From assembly GCA_002300355.1 (NCBI GenBank), contig NSGV01000001.1, positions 868,001 through 932,000 on the forward strand: DNA of 64,000 nucleotides. The letters are read 5' to 3'. A model generated the notes under the pieces. It saw nothing but the letters and a program-made list of their open reading frames with translations. It was not told the origin of the DNA and made no database searches. Each line of letters opens with the position of its first letter. Within the stretch, counting starts at the first letter, position 1. Made by a program: the position numbers and the translations under genes. Origin of the DNA: Streptomyces sp. TLI_235. GTDB taxonomy: Bacteria > Actinomycetota > Actinomycetes > Streptomycetales > Streptomycetaceae. Below are positions 35,426 to 46,345 of this stretch, in pieces.

Positions 35426-36867
35426 ATGCCCGAAAACACCCCGCCGGCCCTGCGCCGGTCCACCCTGCTCGCGATGTGCGCCTGCGTGCTCGTCGCCCAG
35501 AGCATGGTCGCGGCGGTCAACCTGATGATCCCTCAGCTCGCCGCCTCCGCCCTGCATCCCTCCTCGGACGGGCTGCTGTGGACGGTCGACGCGTACGTCA
35601 TCGTCTTCGCCGGGCTGCTCATCCCGGCCGGCGCCTGCGGCGACCGCTGGGGCCGGCGGCGGGCGCTGCTCGCCGGCCTCGCCCTGTTCGCCGCCGGCGC
35701 CTGCCTGAGCGCGACCGGCGGCTCCCTCGGCTCGGTCGCCGCACTGATGCGGGGCGCGCGGTCTCCGGCGCAGGCGCCGCGCTGATCATGCCCGCCACCA
35801 TGGCGGTCCTCGTCCACCTGGCCGGCCCGGAGCGGCGCGTGCAGGCCCTCGCCTCCTGGACACTGGCGGTCGGCCTCGGCGGCCTGGCGGGGAACGTCGG
35901 CGGCGGACTGACCGCCCAGTTCCTGCCCTGGCCGGCGCTGTTCTGGGCGATGCTCCCGCTCTCCGGGCTGCTCGCCGCGGCCGTGCTGCGCACCGTCCCC
36001 GATCTGCCGCGCCACGACTCCACGCCCGACCCGGCCGGCTCGGCCCTGCTCATCGGCGGTACCACCGCGGTGCTCTACGGCATCATCGAGGGCCCGTCGC
36101 ACGGCTGGGCCTCGGCTGCCGTCCTGGCCGGATTCGCGGTCGGCGCGGCGCTGCTGACCGCCTTCACCGGGTACGGCCTGGCGGCCCGGCGGCCGCTGAT
36201 CGATCCGCGGGTGTTCCGCTCCCGGCGGCTGCGGGCCGCCGTTCTGGGCACGGCAGCATCGTTTTTCGGCCTTTTCGCGCTGTTCTTCGTCAACTCGCAG
36301 TTCCTGCAGTACGCCAAGGGGTACTCGGCGGCCCGCACCGGCTTCGCCATCGTGCCGCTGACCGTCGGCATGGCCCTGGTGCCGCGGTTCGCCGGGCGGC
36401 TGCAGGCCAGGCACGGGGTGCGGCCGGTGGCGGGCGCCGGACTGGCGCTGATCGGGGCCGGTCTGCTCGGTGTCTCCACCGCCGGGCCCGGCACCCCGTA
36501 CCCCGTCTACGCGCTGTGGCTGCTGCTGCTCTCGGCCGGTATGGGCATGTCCGCGCCCGGCCTCACCCACACGGTGGTCTCCGAACTCCCGCCCGGGCAG
36601 GCCGGTCTGGGCGCCGGGCTGAACACCGCGGCGCGGGAGCTCGGCGCGGCCCTCGGGGTCGCCGTGGTCGGCACCGTGCTCGCCTCCCGTACGGGCGGCG
36701 GCACCGCCCACGGCCCGGCCGAGTTCACCGCCGGCATGGCCGTCGGCCTGCGGGTGGTCGCCGTCCCCGTGCTGCTCGCCGCCCTCGCCGTCTTCCTCGG
36801 CCTGCGCGGCCGACCGGGGGCCGAGCAGGCGGTTCCCGCCCCGGAGCCGGCCGCGAAGGCGGTGTGA
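35426..36867 (+). pseudogene. MFS exporter (DHA2 type) with a single frameshift
   Basis: The first 110 codons (ATG at 35426, GGAAGGAG ribosome-binding site) encode helices 1-3, including GDRWGRRRALL of loop 2-3. The reading then runs out at TGA 35783-35785, while the correct continuation VSGAGAALIMPATMAVL begins in the next frame at 35761. From there 12-14 helices are intact to 36867. One base is missing around 35750-35760, a GC-rich tract (CGGGGCGCGCGG). It may be a sequencing error or a true mutation. The exporter is probably regulated by the divergent LysR protein. Confidence 0.85.
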
Positions 36868-36952
36868 CGGCCCCACCGGGATCCGGGAGCGAAGCGGCCC
36901 GCCCCCGGCCCCGCCGGCCGGGGGCCCGGGCGGCTTTGCCACCATGCGGTGC

Positions 36953-37654
36953 ATGACCGTCATCGTCTCCGTGGCGGGCGCCGGCTGCGGCTGCGCGCCG
37001 CGCCGCGCCTGGTCCGTCTCGCCCGCGCCGGAGTGGGCGGGCGCGGCCGGCACCACCCTCGTCCACTGGCCCGATCCCGACCGCACCGACTCGCCGTACG
37101 ACGGCCGGGGCATCGTCCCGACCGACCGGCTGCCGGTGGCCGGCGAGCGGCGGATGATCGGCCTGGACGGGCCGCTGCTCGTGGACGGGCCGTTCTGGTG
37201 CCTGTTCACCCCGGCCGCGACGGCGGCGAACGGCACGCCCGGCCATCCGGAGGAACTGCCGGCGCACGCCCTGGTCCGCTGCACCCCGCTGGCGGTGGCG
37301 GACGAACGCCCGGGCGCGGCCTGGGTGCGGGTCTCGGTCGACGAGGTGGTGCGCATCACGGAGGCGCCGGAGCGCTGGGCGCCCTCCTCGGCGGGGTCGA
37401 TCGCCGGCCTGCTCCCGCCGGACGGCTCCCGGGTGGACCGGATCAGCGTCCGGTGCGGCCCGCTGCGGTACCTGGAGTGGTCCGCCCAGGGCGATCTGGG
37501 GCGCCGCGCGGTACTGCGGGAGGAGGACGGCCGGTCGGTACTGCTGCTGTACGCGGAGTGGTCCTTCGACGAGGACGACGTGGCGATCGGTCACCGGCCG
37601 CTGACCGCGGAGGAGGCCGCGGCGGTGCTGGCCTGCTGGCCCGCCGAGGGGTGA
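36953..37654 (+). CDS. Conserved-looking hypothetical protein
   Basis: A 233-residue cytosolic protein with mixed alpha/beta character that I do not recognise. Notable parts are a Cys cluster near the start (GAGCGCAPRR), LDGPLLVDGPFWCLFTP, WVRVSVDEVVRITEAPERWAP and YLEWSAQGDLGRRAVLREEDG. No ribosome-binding site is evident. An in-frame ATG 9 bases upstream (36944) is an alternative start. It stands alone between the MFS gene and a long gene-free stretch. Confidence 0.6.
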   Translation: MTVIVSVAGAGCGCAPRRAWSVSPAPEWAGAAGTTLVHWPDPDRTDSPYDGRGIVPTDRLPVAGERRMIGLDGPLLVDGPFWCLFTPAATAANGTPGHPEELPAHALVRCTPLAVADERPGAAWVRVSVDEVVRITEAPERWAPSSAGSIAGLLPPDGSRVDRISVRCGPLRYLEWSAQGDLGRRAVLREEDGRSVLLLYAEWSFDEDDVAIGHRPLTAEEAAAVLACWPAEG

Positions 37655-37861
37655 GCGGACAGTCGGCGCCCTCGGCCCGTTCCGACACGAACGAGGGCCG
37701 GGGCCGGACCCCGTGGCGGATCCGAACCTTCCACTCCGCCCCGGCGGGGCGATCCGTTCGTGCCGTGATCGTCCGGGCGGGGCGCGGCGGCGGACCACGC
37801 CGCGGCGGCAGTCGGCATTTCACCCCACCGACACCGGTCGGCGTCCGCGCATTTTCCCCGG

Positions 37862-37891
37862 GGGAATTCCCAGGGAATTCCCGGGAATTCG
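37862..37891. repeat. Tandem GGGAATTCCC palindromes
   Basis: Within the gene-free 37655-38298 stretch, GGGAATTCCC occurs at 37862-37871 and 37873-37882, followed by a third partial copy, GGGAATTC, at 37883-37890. Each is a palindrome, and the spacing of 10-11 bases puts them on the same face of the helix. This is a plausible multi-site operator about 190 bases before the promoter of the rpf gene. The binding protein is unknown. Confidence 0.6.
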
Positions 37892-38052
37892 TCCGACACT
37901 CGCCGTCGCGGACACGTCAGGGCGGTACGGCATCCCCTCCGACCTGCGGCGGCGCCCCCGCGGGCGGTGGCGCACACCGGGGCGGGCGGCCGAAATACGC
38001 GCATGTGACACCGAAGCACTCGTGATGATTGTGTGATGTTCGGGATGCTGGC

Positions 38053-38080
38053 TTGTTATCGCGGTGACGATCCCTCTAAT
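38053..38080 (+). promoter_or_regulatory. Promoter of the rpf gene
   Basis: TTGTTA (38053-38058), a 16-base spacer and TCTAAT (38075-38080) make a good vegetative promoter. Transcription would start near 38087, just before the riboswitch. Confidence 0.6.
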
Positions 38081-38118
38081 GTCCACCTCAGCCCGACAGC
38101 ACGGGCACCCAAGACGCG

Positions 38119-38285
38119 GCACGCCGAACCCTGCCCACCGCGTCCACCGGGTCACCGACCAGACCTTGGGCAGGGACGGGGGACCCACGTTTCGACGCCG
38201 GCCCCACACGGCTAGGGGTGAAGCCGCCTCAGCGCGGCCGGGCCACCTCCCGGTCCGAACCCGACAGCTCACCTCGCAGGCGTGC
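38119..38285 (+). promoter_or_regulatory. c-di-AMP (ydaO/yuaA-type) riboswitch
   Basis: The 5' leader has the conserved blocks of this class: CCGAACCCTGCC, then GGCAGGGACGGGGGACCCA, then CTAGGGGTGAAGCC and CCGACAGCTCACCTCGCAGG. It is closed by a perfect P1 stem, GCACGCC (38119-38125) with GGCGTGC (38279-38285). The GAGAGGGAA ribosome-binding site follows within a few bases. In streptomycetes the same riboswitch controls rpfA; c-di-AMP turns expression off. The placement before an Rpf gene makes the identification firm. Confidence 0.9.
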
Positions 38286-38298
38286 GGAGAGGGAACTG

Positions 38299-39363
38299 AT
38301 GGGTTTCATCGGCTCGGGCCGTCACCGCCGCCCCACCCAGACCGAGCGTGCCGTCGCGGTCGCCGGCGTGGCAGGCGCAGGATTGGCGATCCCCCTGCTC
38401 ACCGCGACGGGCGCCCACGCCGCCCCGGTCACCACCTGGGACGCCGTCGCCCAGTGCGCCACCGCCGGCAACTGGGGGAAGGCCGCCGGCAACGGCGAAT
38501 ACGGCGGGCTCCAGCTCGACCTCCGCACCTGGGTCGCGTACGGCGGCGACAAGTTCGCCTCCACGCCCGACCGGGCCAGCAAGGAGGAGCAGATCAGCGT
38601 CGCCGAGCGGGTCCTCGCGGACCGCGGCGCCAAGGCCTGGGGGCACTGCGCCACCACCGCGGGCCTCACCGGCGAGGGCAAGCCGGAGACCGTCGAGCCG
38701 ACCGTCCCCACGACCCCGGCTCCGACCACCACCACCACCACCACGCCCACCGAGCGCGGCGCCTCGGCGCCGGTCTTCACCGGCATGCAGGGCCGGGACG
38801 CGAACGGCGTGTACTGGTACCAGGTCGACGGGCAGTGGTACTGGACGACGAGCCAGGAGATCTACGACTACTACACCGGCCCGGCGGCCACCGCCCCCGG
38901 TCGGTCGAACTCCACCACGCCGACGCCGGGCCAGGTCCCGACCACGCCCCCCGCGCCGGGCACCGGCACCACCGCGCCGACCGTCCCGGGCGGCACCACG
39001 ACCACGGCGCCGGGCACCCCCGCCCCGGACACCACGACGGCACCGACGATCGACCCGATCACCGGCCTGCCGGTCACCCCGGCCCCGTCCACCGGCGCGC
39101 CGACGGCGACCGACCCGACCACCGCCCCGACCGGCCCGGCCGCCCCCGCCTCGACGAGCACCGCGACCGAGGCCGCCACGGCCACCCCGGCGCCGCAGCA
39201 GACCGAGCCCGCCACGTACACCGTGGCGCCCGGCGACACGCTGTCCGACATCTCCAACAAGAACAAGCTCGGCGGCTGGAAGTCCGTCTACGACGGCAAC
39301 TCGGGCACCATCGGCCAGGACCCGGACCTCATCAAGCCCGGCCAGGTCCTGAAGATCAAGTAA
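38299..39363 (+). CDS. rpfA: Resuscitation-promoting factor with LysM domain
   Basis: A 354-residue secreted cell-wall enzyme. A signal peptide (about residues 1-42, ending TGAHAA) is followed by the Rpf transglycosylase-like domain (WDAVAQCATAGNWGKAAGNGEYGGLQLDLRTW), with Glu at the position of the catalytic residue. A long Thr/Pro-rich linker (about 250 residues total, TTTTTTP runs) and a C-terminal LysM (YTVAPGDTLSDISNKNKLGGW) follow. It cleaves peptidoglycan during spore germination. Also unusual is an inserted GRDANGVYWYQVDGQWYW segment in the linker. Control is by the upstream riboswitch. A strong terminator follows. Confidence 0.92.
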   Translation: MGFIGSGRHRRPTQTERAVAVAGVAGAGLAIPLLTATGAHAAPVTTWDAVAQCATAGNWGKAAGNGEYGGLQLDLRTWVAYGGDKFASTPDRASKEEQISVAERVLADRGAKAWGHCATTAGLTGEGKPETVEPTVPTTPAPTTTTTTTPTERGASAPVFTGMQGRDANGVYWYQVDGQWYWTTSQEIYDYYTGPAATAPGRSNSTTPTPGQVPTTPPAPGTGTTAPTVPGGTTTTAPGTPAPDTTTAPTIDPITGLPVTPAPSTGAPTATDPTTAPTGPAAPASTSTATEAATATPAPQQTEPATYTVAPGDTLSDISNKNKLGGWKSVYDGNSGTIGQDPDLIKPGQVLKIK

Positions 39364-39384
39364 TCGCGGCACCGCACGCGCACA

Positions 39385-39427
39385 GGCGCCGGCGGCCCCG
39401 GGCGACGAGCCCGGGACCGCCGGCGCC
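39385..39427. terminator. Strong bidirectional terminator
   Basis: A 19-bp stem with one mismatch (39385-39403 with 39409-39427) and a GACGA loop lies between the rpf gene and the converging pectate lyase remnant. Confidence 0.85.
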
Positions 39428-39443
39428 GCGCTGTGCCGGGGCG

Positions 39444-40332
39444 TCAGATCCGGCTGGTGCCGGCGCCCGCGGTGTCCATGGCCGCCACGGTGTCCGCGCC
39501 GGTCGGGTCGTAGCCGTAGGGCGCGGCGGTGAAGCCGCCGGTCCTGGTGATGTCGGTGGTGGTCGCGCCGAGGTCGCTGCGGAACAGGTTGGCGCAGCCG
39601 TCCGTCTTGCTGTCGCCGGTGGTGGTGACGGATTCGAAGGTGCCGGCGTAGGCGTTGCGCTCGACCAGCACCTGGGCACCCATCCGCGAGTGGACGGCAC
39701 TGTCGCGGACGTTGGCGAGGTAGTCGCCGTACACGTGCGCGGTGCCGAAACGCACGCCGGGCAGCCGGGAGTTGACGTTGTCGAACCAGTTGTGGCCGTA
39801 GGTGACGTGCAGCCTGCCGGTGTCCTCGGCGGCGTTGCTGTCGGAGTGGCCGACCAGGCTGACCTTGTAGTGGGCGTGGAACTTGTTCCAGGACGCCGCG
39901 ATGTCGTCCGAGCCGTGCGTGATGTCCAGCAGGCCGTCGTATAGTCCTTGTCGTGCGTGCGGTCGGAGGACAGGTCGTTGTGGTCCACCCACACCCTGGT
40001 GGAGGCCTGGACGGTGATGGCGTCGGTGCCGACCGCCTTGCTGATGTTCCGGTTGCGGCGGATGACGTTGGCGGCGTTCTTCACCCGCAGGCCGCCGGTC
40101 AGGCCGGACCCGGCGCCGACGCCGACGCCGGTGGTGCTGGTGCCGCCCGCGCCGCCGGTGGTGCCCGCGGCGTAGCCGTACGGTGAGCTCTCGTAGGCGG
40201 CGGCCCGGGCCGTCCGGCGGTGGTGGAGGTGAGGCCGGCGACCAGGACGGTACCGACGGCGGCGGCGAGTGCGCGGCGGCGCAGCGCGGCCGGAGGTGGC
40301 ACCCCGAGGGGATGTCGACACTCGATGTTCAC
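39444..40332 (-). pseudogene. Pectate lyase (PL1) with frameshifts and an internal gap
   Basis: The right-handed beta-helix of a secreted PL1 pectate lyase is readable only by switching frames. A signal peptide (RRRALAAAVGTVLVAGLTSTTAG) is in one frame. SPYGYAAGTTGG...VRVWVDHNDLSSDRTHDKDY-like text follows in the next. DGLLDITHGSDDIAASWNKF and the catalytic NSRLPGVRFG...VYGDYL are in the third. Each switch costs one missing base (near 40,210 and 39,955). In addition the segment between TTGGAGG and VGAGSGLTGG is shorter than in complete PL1 enzymes, which suggests a small deletion. The start is probably GTG 40332. Confidence 0.8.
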
Positions 40333-40499
40333 ATCACTGAACACCGGTTGCATCCATGGCCAGACCGCAGGCGCGACCCGACACAACGTCAATGCTACGG
40401 ACGCGAGCGGACGGTGACGATAGAGCGGCCCTTGCGCCCGGCCCACGTCTCGTCGCGGTCGGCCCATAGTTCAGCAGGGTGAACGGCCTGCGCGAAGCC

Positions 40500-40554
40500 T
40501 TGACGCCGCGGACGGCTCCGACTAGAACTTCCCTCGCGCCTGGGAGCGCTCCCA
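40500..40554 (+). promoter_or_regulatory. GH6 promoter with CebR operator
   Basis: TTGACG (40500-40505), 17 bases, TAGAAC (40523-40528), then the perfect 14-bp palindrome TGGGAGCGCTCCCA (40541-40554) across the predicted start point. This is the known operator of CebR, the cellobiose-responsive LacI-type repressor of streptomycetes. Confidence 0.88.
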
Positions 40555-40610
40555 CGAGCGGCTCGCACCCTCGCCCTGCGCAGCCCGCACGCCAGCCCTA
40601 GGAGCCGCAC

Positions 40611-41828
40611 GTGTCCCGCCCACGCCGTCGAATCGCGGCCGAGAGCGCAGCCCTCGCCGCCGCCGCAGCGGTCTGCTGCCTGCCCGCCACCGCGACCGCC
40701 GCCACCGGCCACGACCGAAGCACCGGCCGCGCCCCCGGTCCCGGCGCCGGCTTCTACGTCGACCTCGACAGCAAGGCCCTGCACCAGGCCGCCGACGACC
40801 TCCGGGCCGGCGACTGGGGCAACGCACTCGCCATGGCGAAGATGGGCTCGTACCCGGTGGCGCAGTGGTTCAACGGCACCGCCACCCCGCAGGAGACCAC
40901 CGCCGCGATGGCGAAGCTCCAGTCCAGGGCCGCCCTGCAGCACCAGACCCCGGTGGTCGTGGCGTACAACGTGCCGGGCCGGGACTGCTCGCAGTACTCC
41001 GCCGGCGGCGCCTCCAACTCCGCCGAGTACGCCGCCTGGATCGACGGCCTCGCCCGGGGCATCGGCGACCGCGGCACCATCGTGGTCCTGGAGCCGGACG
41101 GCCTCGCCCTCAGCCCCGCCTTCTGCGGCGGCACCGCACAGCAGCAGGCCGACCGGCTGGCCGAGATCAACGGCGCCGTCGACCGGCTCGCCCGGCAGCC
41201 GCGCGCAGCCGTCTACCTGGACGCCGGGCACAGCGGCTGGCAGTCCACCGGCACCATGGCGAAGCTGCTGGTGGACGGCGGCGTGGAGCGCGCCCAGGGC
41301 TTCTTCCTCAACGTCTCCAACTACCAGCGCGACGCCGACCTGGTGCGCTACGGCACCCAGGTCGCCAAGTGCACCTGGCACCTGACCCACACCCCGGGCG
41401 CGGTGGCCGACGACTGCGCCAACCAGTACTGGCCGCAGGCCGACGCGGACGCCTGGTACACCGCGCACGTGCCCGCGGACGCGAAGCTGCCGCACTTCGT
41501 CGTCGACAGCAGCCGCAACGGCCAGGGGCCCTGGACACCCACCGCGAGCTACCCGGACGCCCAGACCTGGTGCAACCCGCCCGGCCGCGGCCTGGGCACC
41601 CGGCCGACCGCGAACACCGGGACGCCACTGCTGGACGCCTTCCTCTGGCTCAAGGTACCGGGCGAGTCCGACGGCAGCTGCACCCGCGGCACCACCGGCG
41701 GCACCGACCCCGAGTACGGCGCCGCCGACCCGGCCGCGGGCGTCTGGTGGCCGGCCCAGGCCCACACCCTGGCCGCCAACGCCTCCCCCGCCCTGGGCTT
41801 CAACCTGCCCGCCGGCACCGACCGCTGA
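40611..41828 (+). CDS. Secreted glycoside hydrolase family 6 cellulase
   Basis: A 405-residue GH6 enzyme. A signal peptide of about 31 residues ends in ATATAA. The two family signatures are present: VVAYNVPGRDCSQYSAGG (pattern V-x-Y-x2-P-x-R-D-C) and IVVLEPDGLAL, which carries the catalytic Asp. YLDAGHSGW and WCNPPGRGLGTRPT complete the cleft. No binding module is attached, which is unusual for secreted streptomycete GH6 cellulases. It should cut cellulose internally or release cellobiose. GTG start with AGGAG 6 bases upstream. Expression is controlled by CebR through the operator at 40541. Confidence 0.93.
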   Translation: MSRPRRRIAAESAALAAAAAVCCLPATATAATGHDRSTGRAPGPGAGFYVDLDSKALHQAADDLRAGDWGNALAMAKMGSYPVAQWFNGTATPQETTAAMAKLQSRAALQHQTPVVVAYNVPGRDCSQYSAGGASNSAEYAAWIDGLARGIGDRGTIVVLEPDGLALSPAFCGGTAQQQADRLAEINGAVDRLARQPRAAVYLDAGHSGWQSTGTMAKLLVDGGVERAQGFFLNVSNYQRDADLVRYGTQVAKCTWHLTHTPGAVADDCANQYWPQADADAWYTAHVPADAKLPHFVVDSSRNGQGPWTPTASYPDAQTWCNPPGRGLGTRPTANTGTPLLDAFLWLKVPGESDGSCTRGTTGGTDPEYGAADPAAGVWWPAQAHTLAANASPALGFNLPAGTDR

Positions 41829-44173
<2,345 letters not shown>

Positions 44174-44232
44174 GGTCGACTCCGTTTCCGGGACCTACCG
44201 GAGAGCCGGATCCGCGAGAGCGGGACCGGACC

Positions 44233-44781
44233 TCACCTCGTCACGGGTTCCAGCCGCAGTCGCCGGGCCGGCCAGGGTGGTGGCTCCGCCGGGCCGAACC
44301 AGACCCGGACGACCTCCCCGACGCGGACGGGCAGGAGGGGGTAGTCGTTCTCGGCGTCCTCGGTGCGGTGCAGCGCGTGGTCCGGGCCAAGGTGCCGGGC
44401 GGCGTACGTCTCGAAGGCAGCCTCGTCGGACGGGCGGCAGACGGTCGCCACCACCTCGCGGCTGCCCGGCACCGGCGTGAAGCCCGGACCCCGCAGCAGC
44501 AGGACGTCGTCACTGTCGACCATCGTGGCGTTGGCCGCGTCTCGGTGATCCCGCCAGACCGGACCGGTGTAGAACGCCTCCAGCGAACGCCGGCGGTGCG
44601 CCATGTCGGGGAACGCGCGCAGCCAGACGAAGCGGTCCGGGTCGTCCAGGTCGCGAAAACGGCCGCCGACGGTGATGCCGACCGCCTGCTGGCCGCTCAC
44701 GAACTCGCGCTCGAACAGCTCGATCAGCGTCTCCCGGGCTCCGGGGTGCAGGGTGTACTGCCGGAGTTCGACGATGCTCAT
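44233..44781 (-). CDS. NIPSNAP-family protein
   Basis: A 182-residue protein that starts SIVELRQYTLHPGARETLIELFEREF and continues with FRDLDDPDRFVWLRAFPDMAHRRRSLEAFY, both typical of NIPSNAP ferredoxin-like domains. The second half is a variable alpha/beta part ending in VRVWFGPAEPPPWP. These proteins occur in catabolic or stress operons and bind small molecules; function is not defined. The ATG overlaps the stop of the preceding gene (ATGA), so it forms one operon with it. Confidence 0.8.
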   Translation of the reverse strand: MSIVELRQYTLHPGARETLIELFEREFVSGQQAVGITVGGRFRDLDDPDRFVWLRAFPDMAHRRRSLEAFYTGPVWRDHRDAANATMVDSDDVLLLRGPGFTPVPGSREVVATVCRPSDEAAFETYAARHLGPDHALHRTEDAENDYPLLPVRVGEVVRVWFGPAEPPPWPARRLRLEPVTR

Positions 44782-45245
44782 GCACCGGCCGCCGCGGTGC
44801 GGGTGAGGTCCATGATCCAGTTGAGCTCCCAGGTACGGCCCTCGTCCGCGGAGAACTCCTGCTCCCAGCGGGCGGTGTCCGGGCCGAGACGGTGCCAGGT
44901 GAAGTGCACCCGGATCGGCAGGCCGTCGTAGGTGTCCTCGCCGTGGAAGTCGCCGCGGTCCCCGGTGAAGCCGCCGACCACGGGCGGATCCAGCCGGCCC
45001 ACCCGGCTGTCGGACCAGTGGATCGACCAGCGCTCCGTCTCCCGGTCGAACAGCCGCAGGGTCACGCCCTGCCGGCCGAGCGTGGGGAAGGTGATCTCGT
45101 CGATGTTGCCGGCGCCCCCGAACAGCGGCCGGACCACCGCATGCCCCGGGAACTCCACCCACGTGCGGGGGCCCGAGCCGAGCGGTGCGGTGAGACGGCG
45201 GTTGGCCACGTCCCAGGCGCCGTGCAGGAAGTCGAAGTCGTCCAT
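44778..45245 (-). CDS. DUF1579-like lipocalin-fold protein
   Basis: A 155-residue protein that starts MDDFDFLHGAWDVANRRL, the opening strand of DUF1579/calycin-like proteins, and has strands FGGAGNIDEITFPTLGRQGVTLRLFDRETERWSIHWSD. The ATG at 45245 lies 7 bases behind TAGCGT on the minus strand without a ribosome-binding site, so it should be leaderless. It is coupled to the NIPSNAP gene and divergent from a WYL regulator across a 9-bp inverted repeat. The pair is probably its target. No enzymatic residues are recognisable. Confidence 0.7.
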   Translation of the reverse strand: MDDFDFLHGAWDVANRRLTAPLGSGPRTWVEFPGHAVVRPLFGGAGNIDEITFPTLGRQGVTLRLFDRETERWSIHWSDSRVGRLDPPVVGGFTGDRGDFHGEDTYDGLPIRVHFTWHRLGPDTARWEQEFSADEGRTWELNWIMDLTRTAAAGA

Positions 45246-45266
45246 GCGCCGCACGCTAGGGGCACT

Positions 45267-45289
45267 CCACTGACATCCACTGTCAGTGG
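45267..45289. promoter_or_regulatory. Inverted-repeat operator between divergent genes
   Basis: CCACTGACA (45267-45275) and TGTCAGTGG (45281-45289) are perfect 9-bp inverted arms with a 5-base spacer, in the 56-base gap between the DUF1579-like gene and the WYL regulator. It is almost certainly the binding site of that regulator, controlling both directions. Confidence 0.75.
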
Positions 45290-45301
45290 ATACTGGGCGG
45301 C

Positions 45302-46237
45302 ATGCGCGCCAGCCGACTCGTCACCCTGCTCCTGCTGCTCCAGAACCGCGGCCGGATGACGGCCCAGCAGCTGGCCGACGAACTCGAGGTCTCCGTCCGC
45401 ACCGTGTACCGGGACGTCGAGGCGCTCGGCGCCGCCGGCATCCCGCTGTACGGCGAGGCCGGCCACGCCGGCGGCTACCGGCTGGTCGAGGGCTACCGCA
45501 CCCGCCTCACCGGACTGACCGCGGACGAGGCGCAGGCCGCCTTCCTCGCCGCACTCCCCGGCGCCGCCGCCGAACTCGGCCTCGGCGAGGCGCTCGCCGC
45601 CGCCCAGCTCAAACTGCGGGCCGCCCTACCGGCGGAGCTGCGCGAACACGCCGGACGAATCCAGCAGAGCTTCCTGCTCGACGCCCCCGGCTGGTACGGC
45701 GACGCCGACCGCACGCCGCACCTGGCCGCGGTCGCCGCCGCCGTGTGGACGCGGCGGGCCGTCGTACTCCACTACCGGCGCTGGCGGGCACCGGAGGAGA
45801 TCGAGCGGCGAGTGGAACCGTACGGCCTCGTCCTCAAGGCCGGCCGCTGGTACCTGGTCGCCGGCGGGCCGTCCGGCATCCGCACCTACCGGGTCGACCA
45901 GATCCTCGAACTCCAGCCCCTGGACGACGACTTCACCATCCCGGACGGGTTCGACCTGGCCGCGCACTGGAACAGCTCGCTGGCCGACTTCCGAGCCCGC
46001 CTGCACACCGGAGAGGCCCTGGTACGCCTCACCCCGGAGGGCGCCCACCGCCTCGGTGTGACACCCACGGGCGACGCATGGACGCAGGCCCGCGTACCCA
46101 TCGAGTCGATCGACCACGCCCACGGCGAGTTCCTCCACCTCGGCACGGACGTCGAGGTGCTGGCGCCGACCGAACTGCGCGACCGCATCGCCGCGACGGC
46201 ACGAACCCTGACCGCCCGCTACCAGGGATGCCTCTGA
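45302..46237 (+). CDS. HTH-WYL (YafY-like) transcriptional regulator
   Basis: A 311-residue regulator. A DeoR-type helix-turn-helix (MTAQQLADELEVSVRTVYRDVEALGAAG, about residues 19-46) is followed by a WYL domain (RAVVLHYRRWRAPEEIERRVEPYGLVLKAGRWYLVAG) and the C-terminal WCX part. WYL domains bind small ligands or nucleotides. The gene is divergent from the NIPSNAP operon across a perfect dyad, so it most likely controls that operon and itself. Confidence 0.9.
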   Translation: MRASRLVTLLLLLQNRGRMTAQQLADELEVSVRTVYRDVEALGAAGIPLYGEAGHAGGYRLVEGYRTRLTGLTADEAQAAFLAALPGAAAELGLGEALAAAQLKLRAALPAELREHAGRIQQSFLLDAPGWYGDADRTPHLAAVAAAVWTRRAVVLHYRRWRAPEEIERRVEPYGLVLKAGRWYLVAGGPSGIRTYRVDQILELQPLDDDFTIPDGFDLAAHWNSSLADFRARLHTGEALVRLTPEGAHRLGVTPTGDAWTQARVPIESIDHAHGEFLHLGTDVEVLAPTELRDRIAATARTLTARYQGCL

Positions 46238-46345
46238 TTGCCAGGTGAGCCTCTGCCGGGGCACCGGCGGCCGACCATGACGTGCGCTTCGCCTACGCGC
46301 GAGAATCGCTGTCCGACTATCGGACCACGGTGATAGACAGTCAGC

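Noticed and set aside
38001..38040. A Crp-like site before the rpf promoter
   Set aside because: GTGACACCGAAGCAC matches the streptomycete Crp pattern only poorly, and the spacing is off by one.
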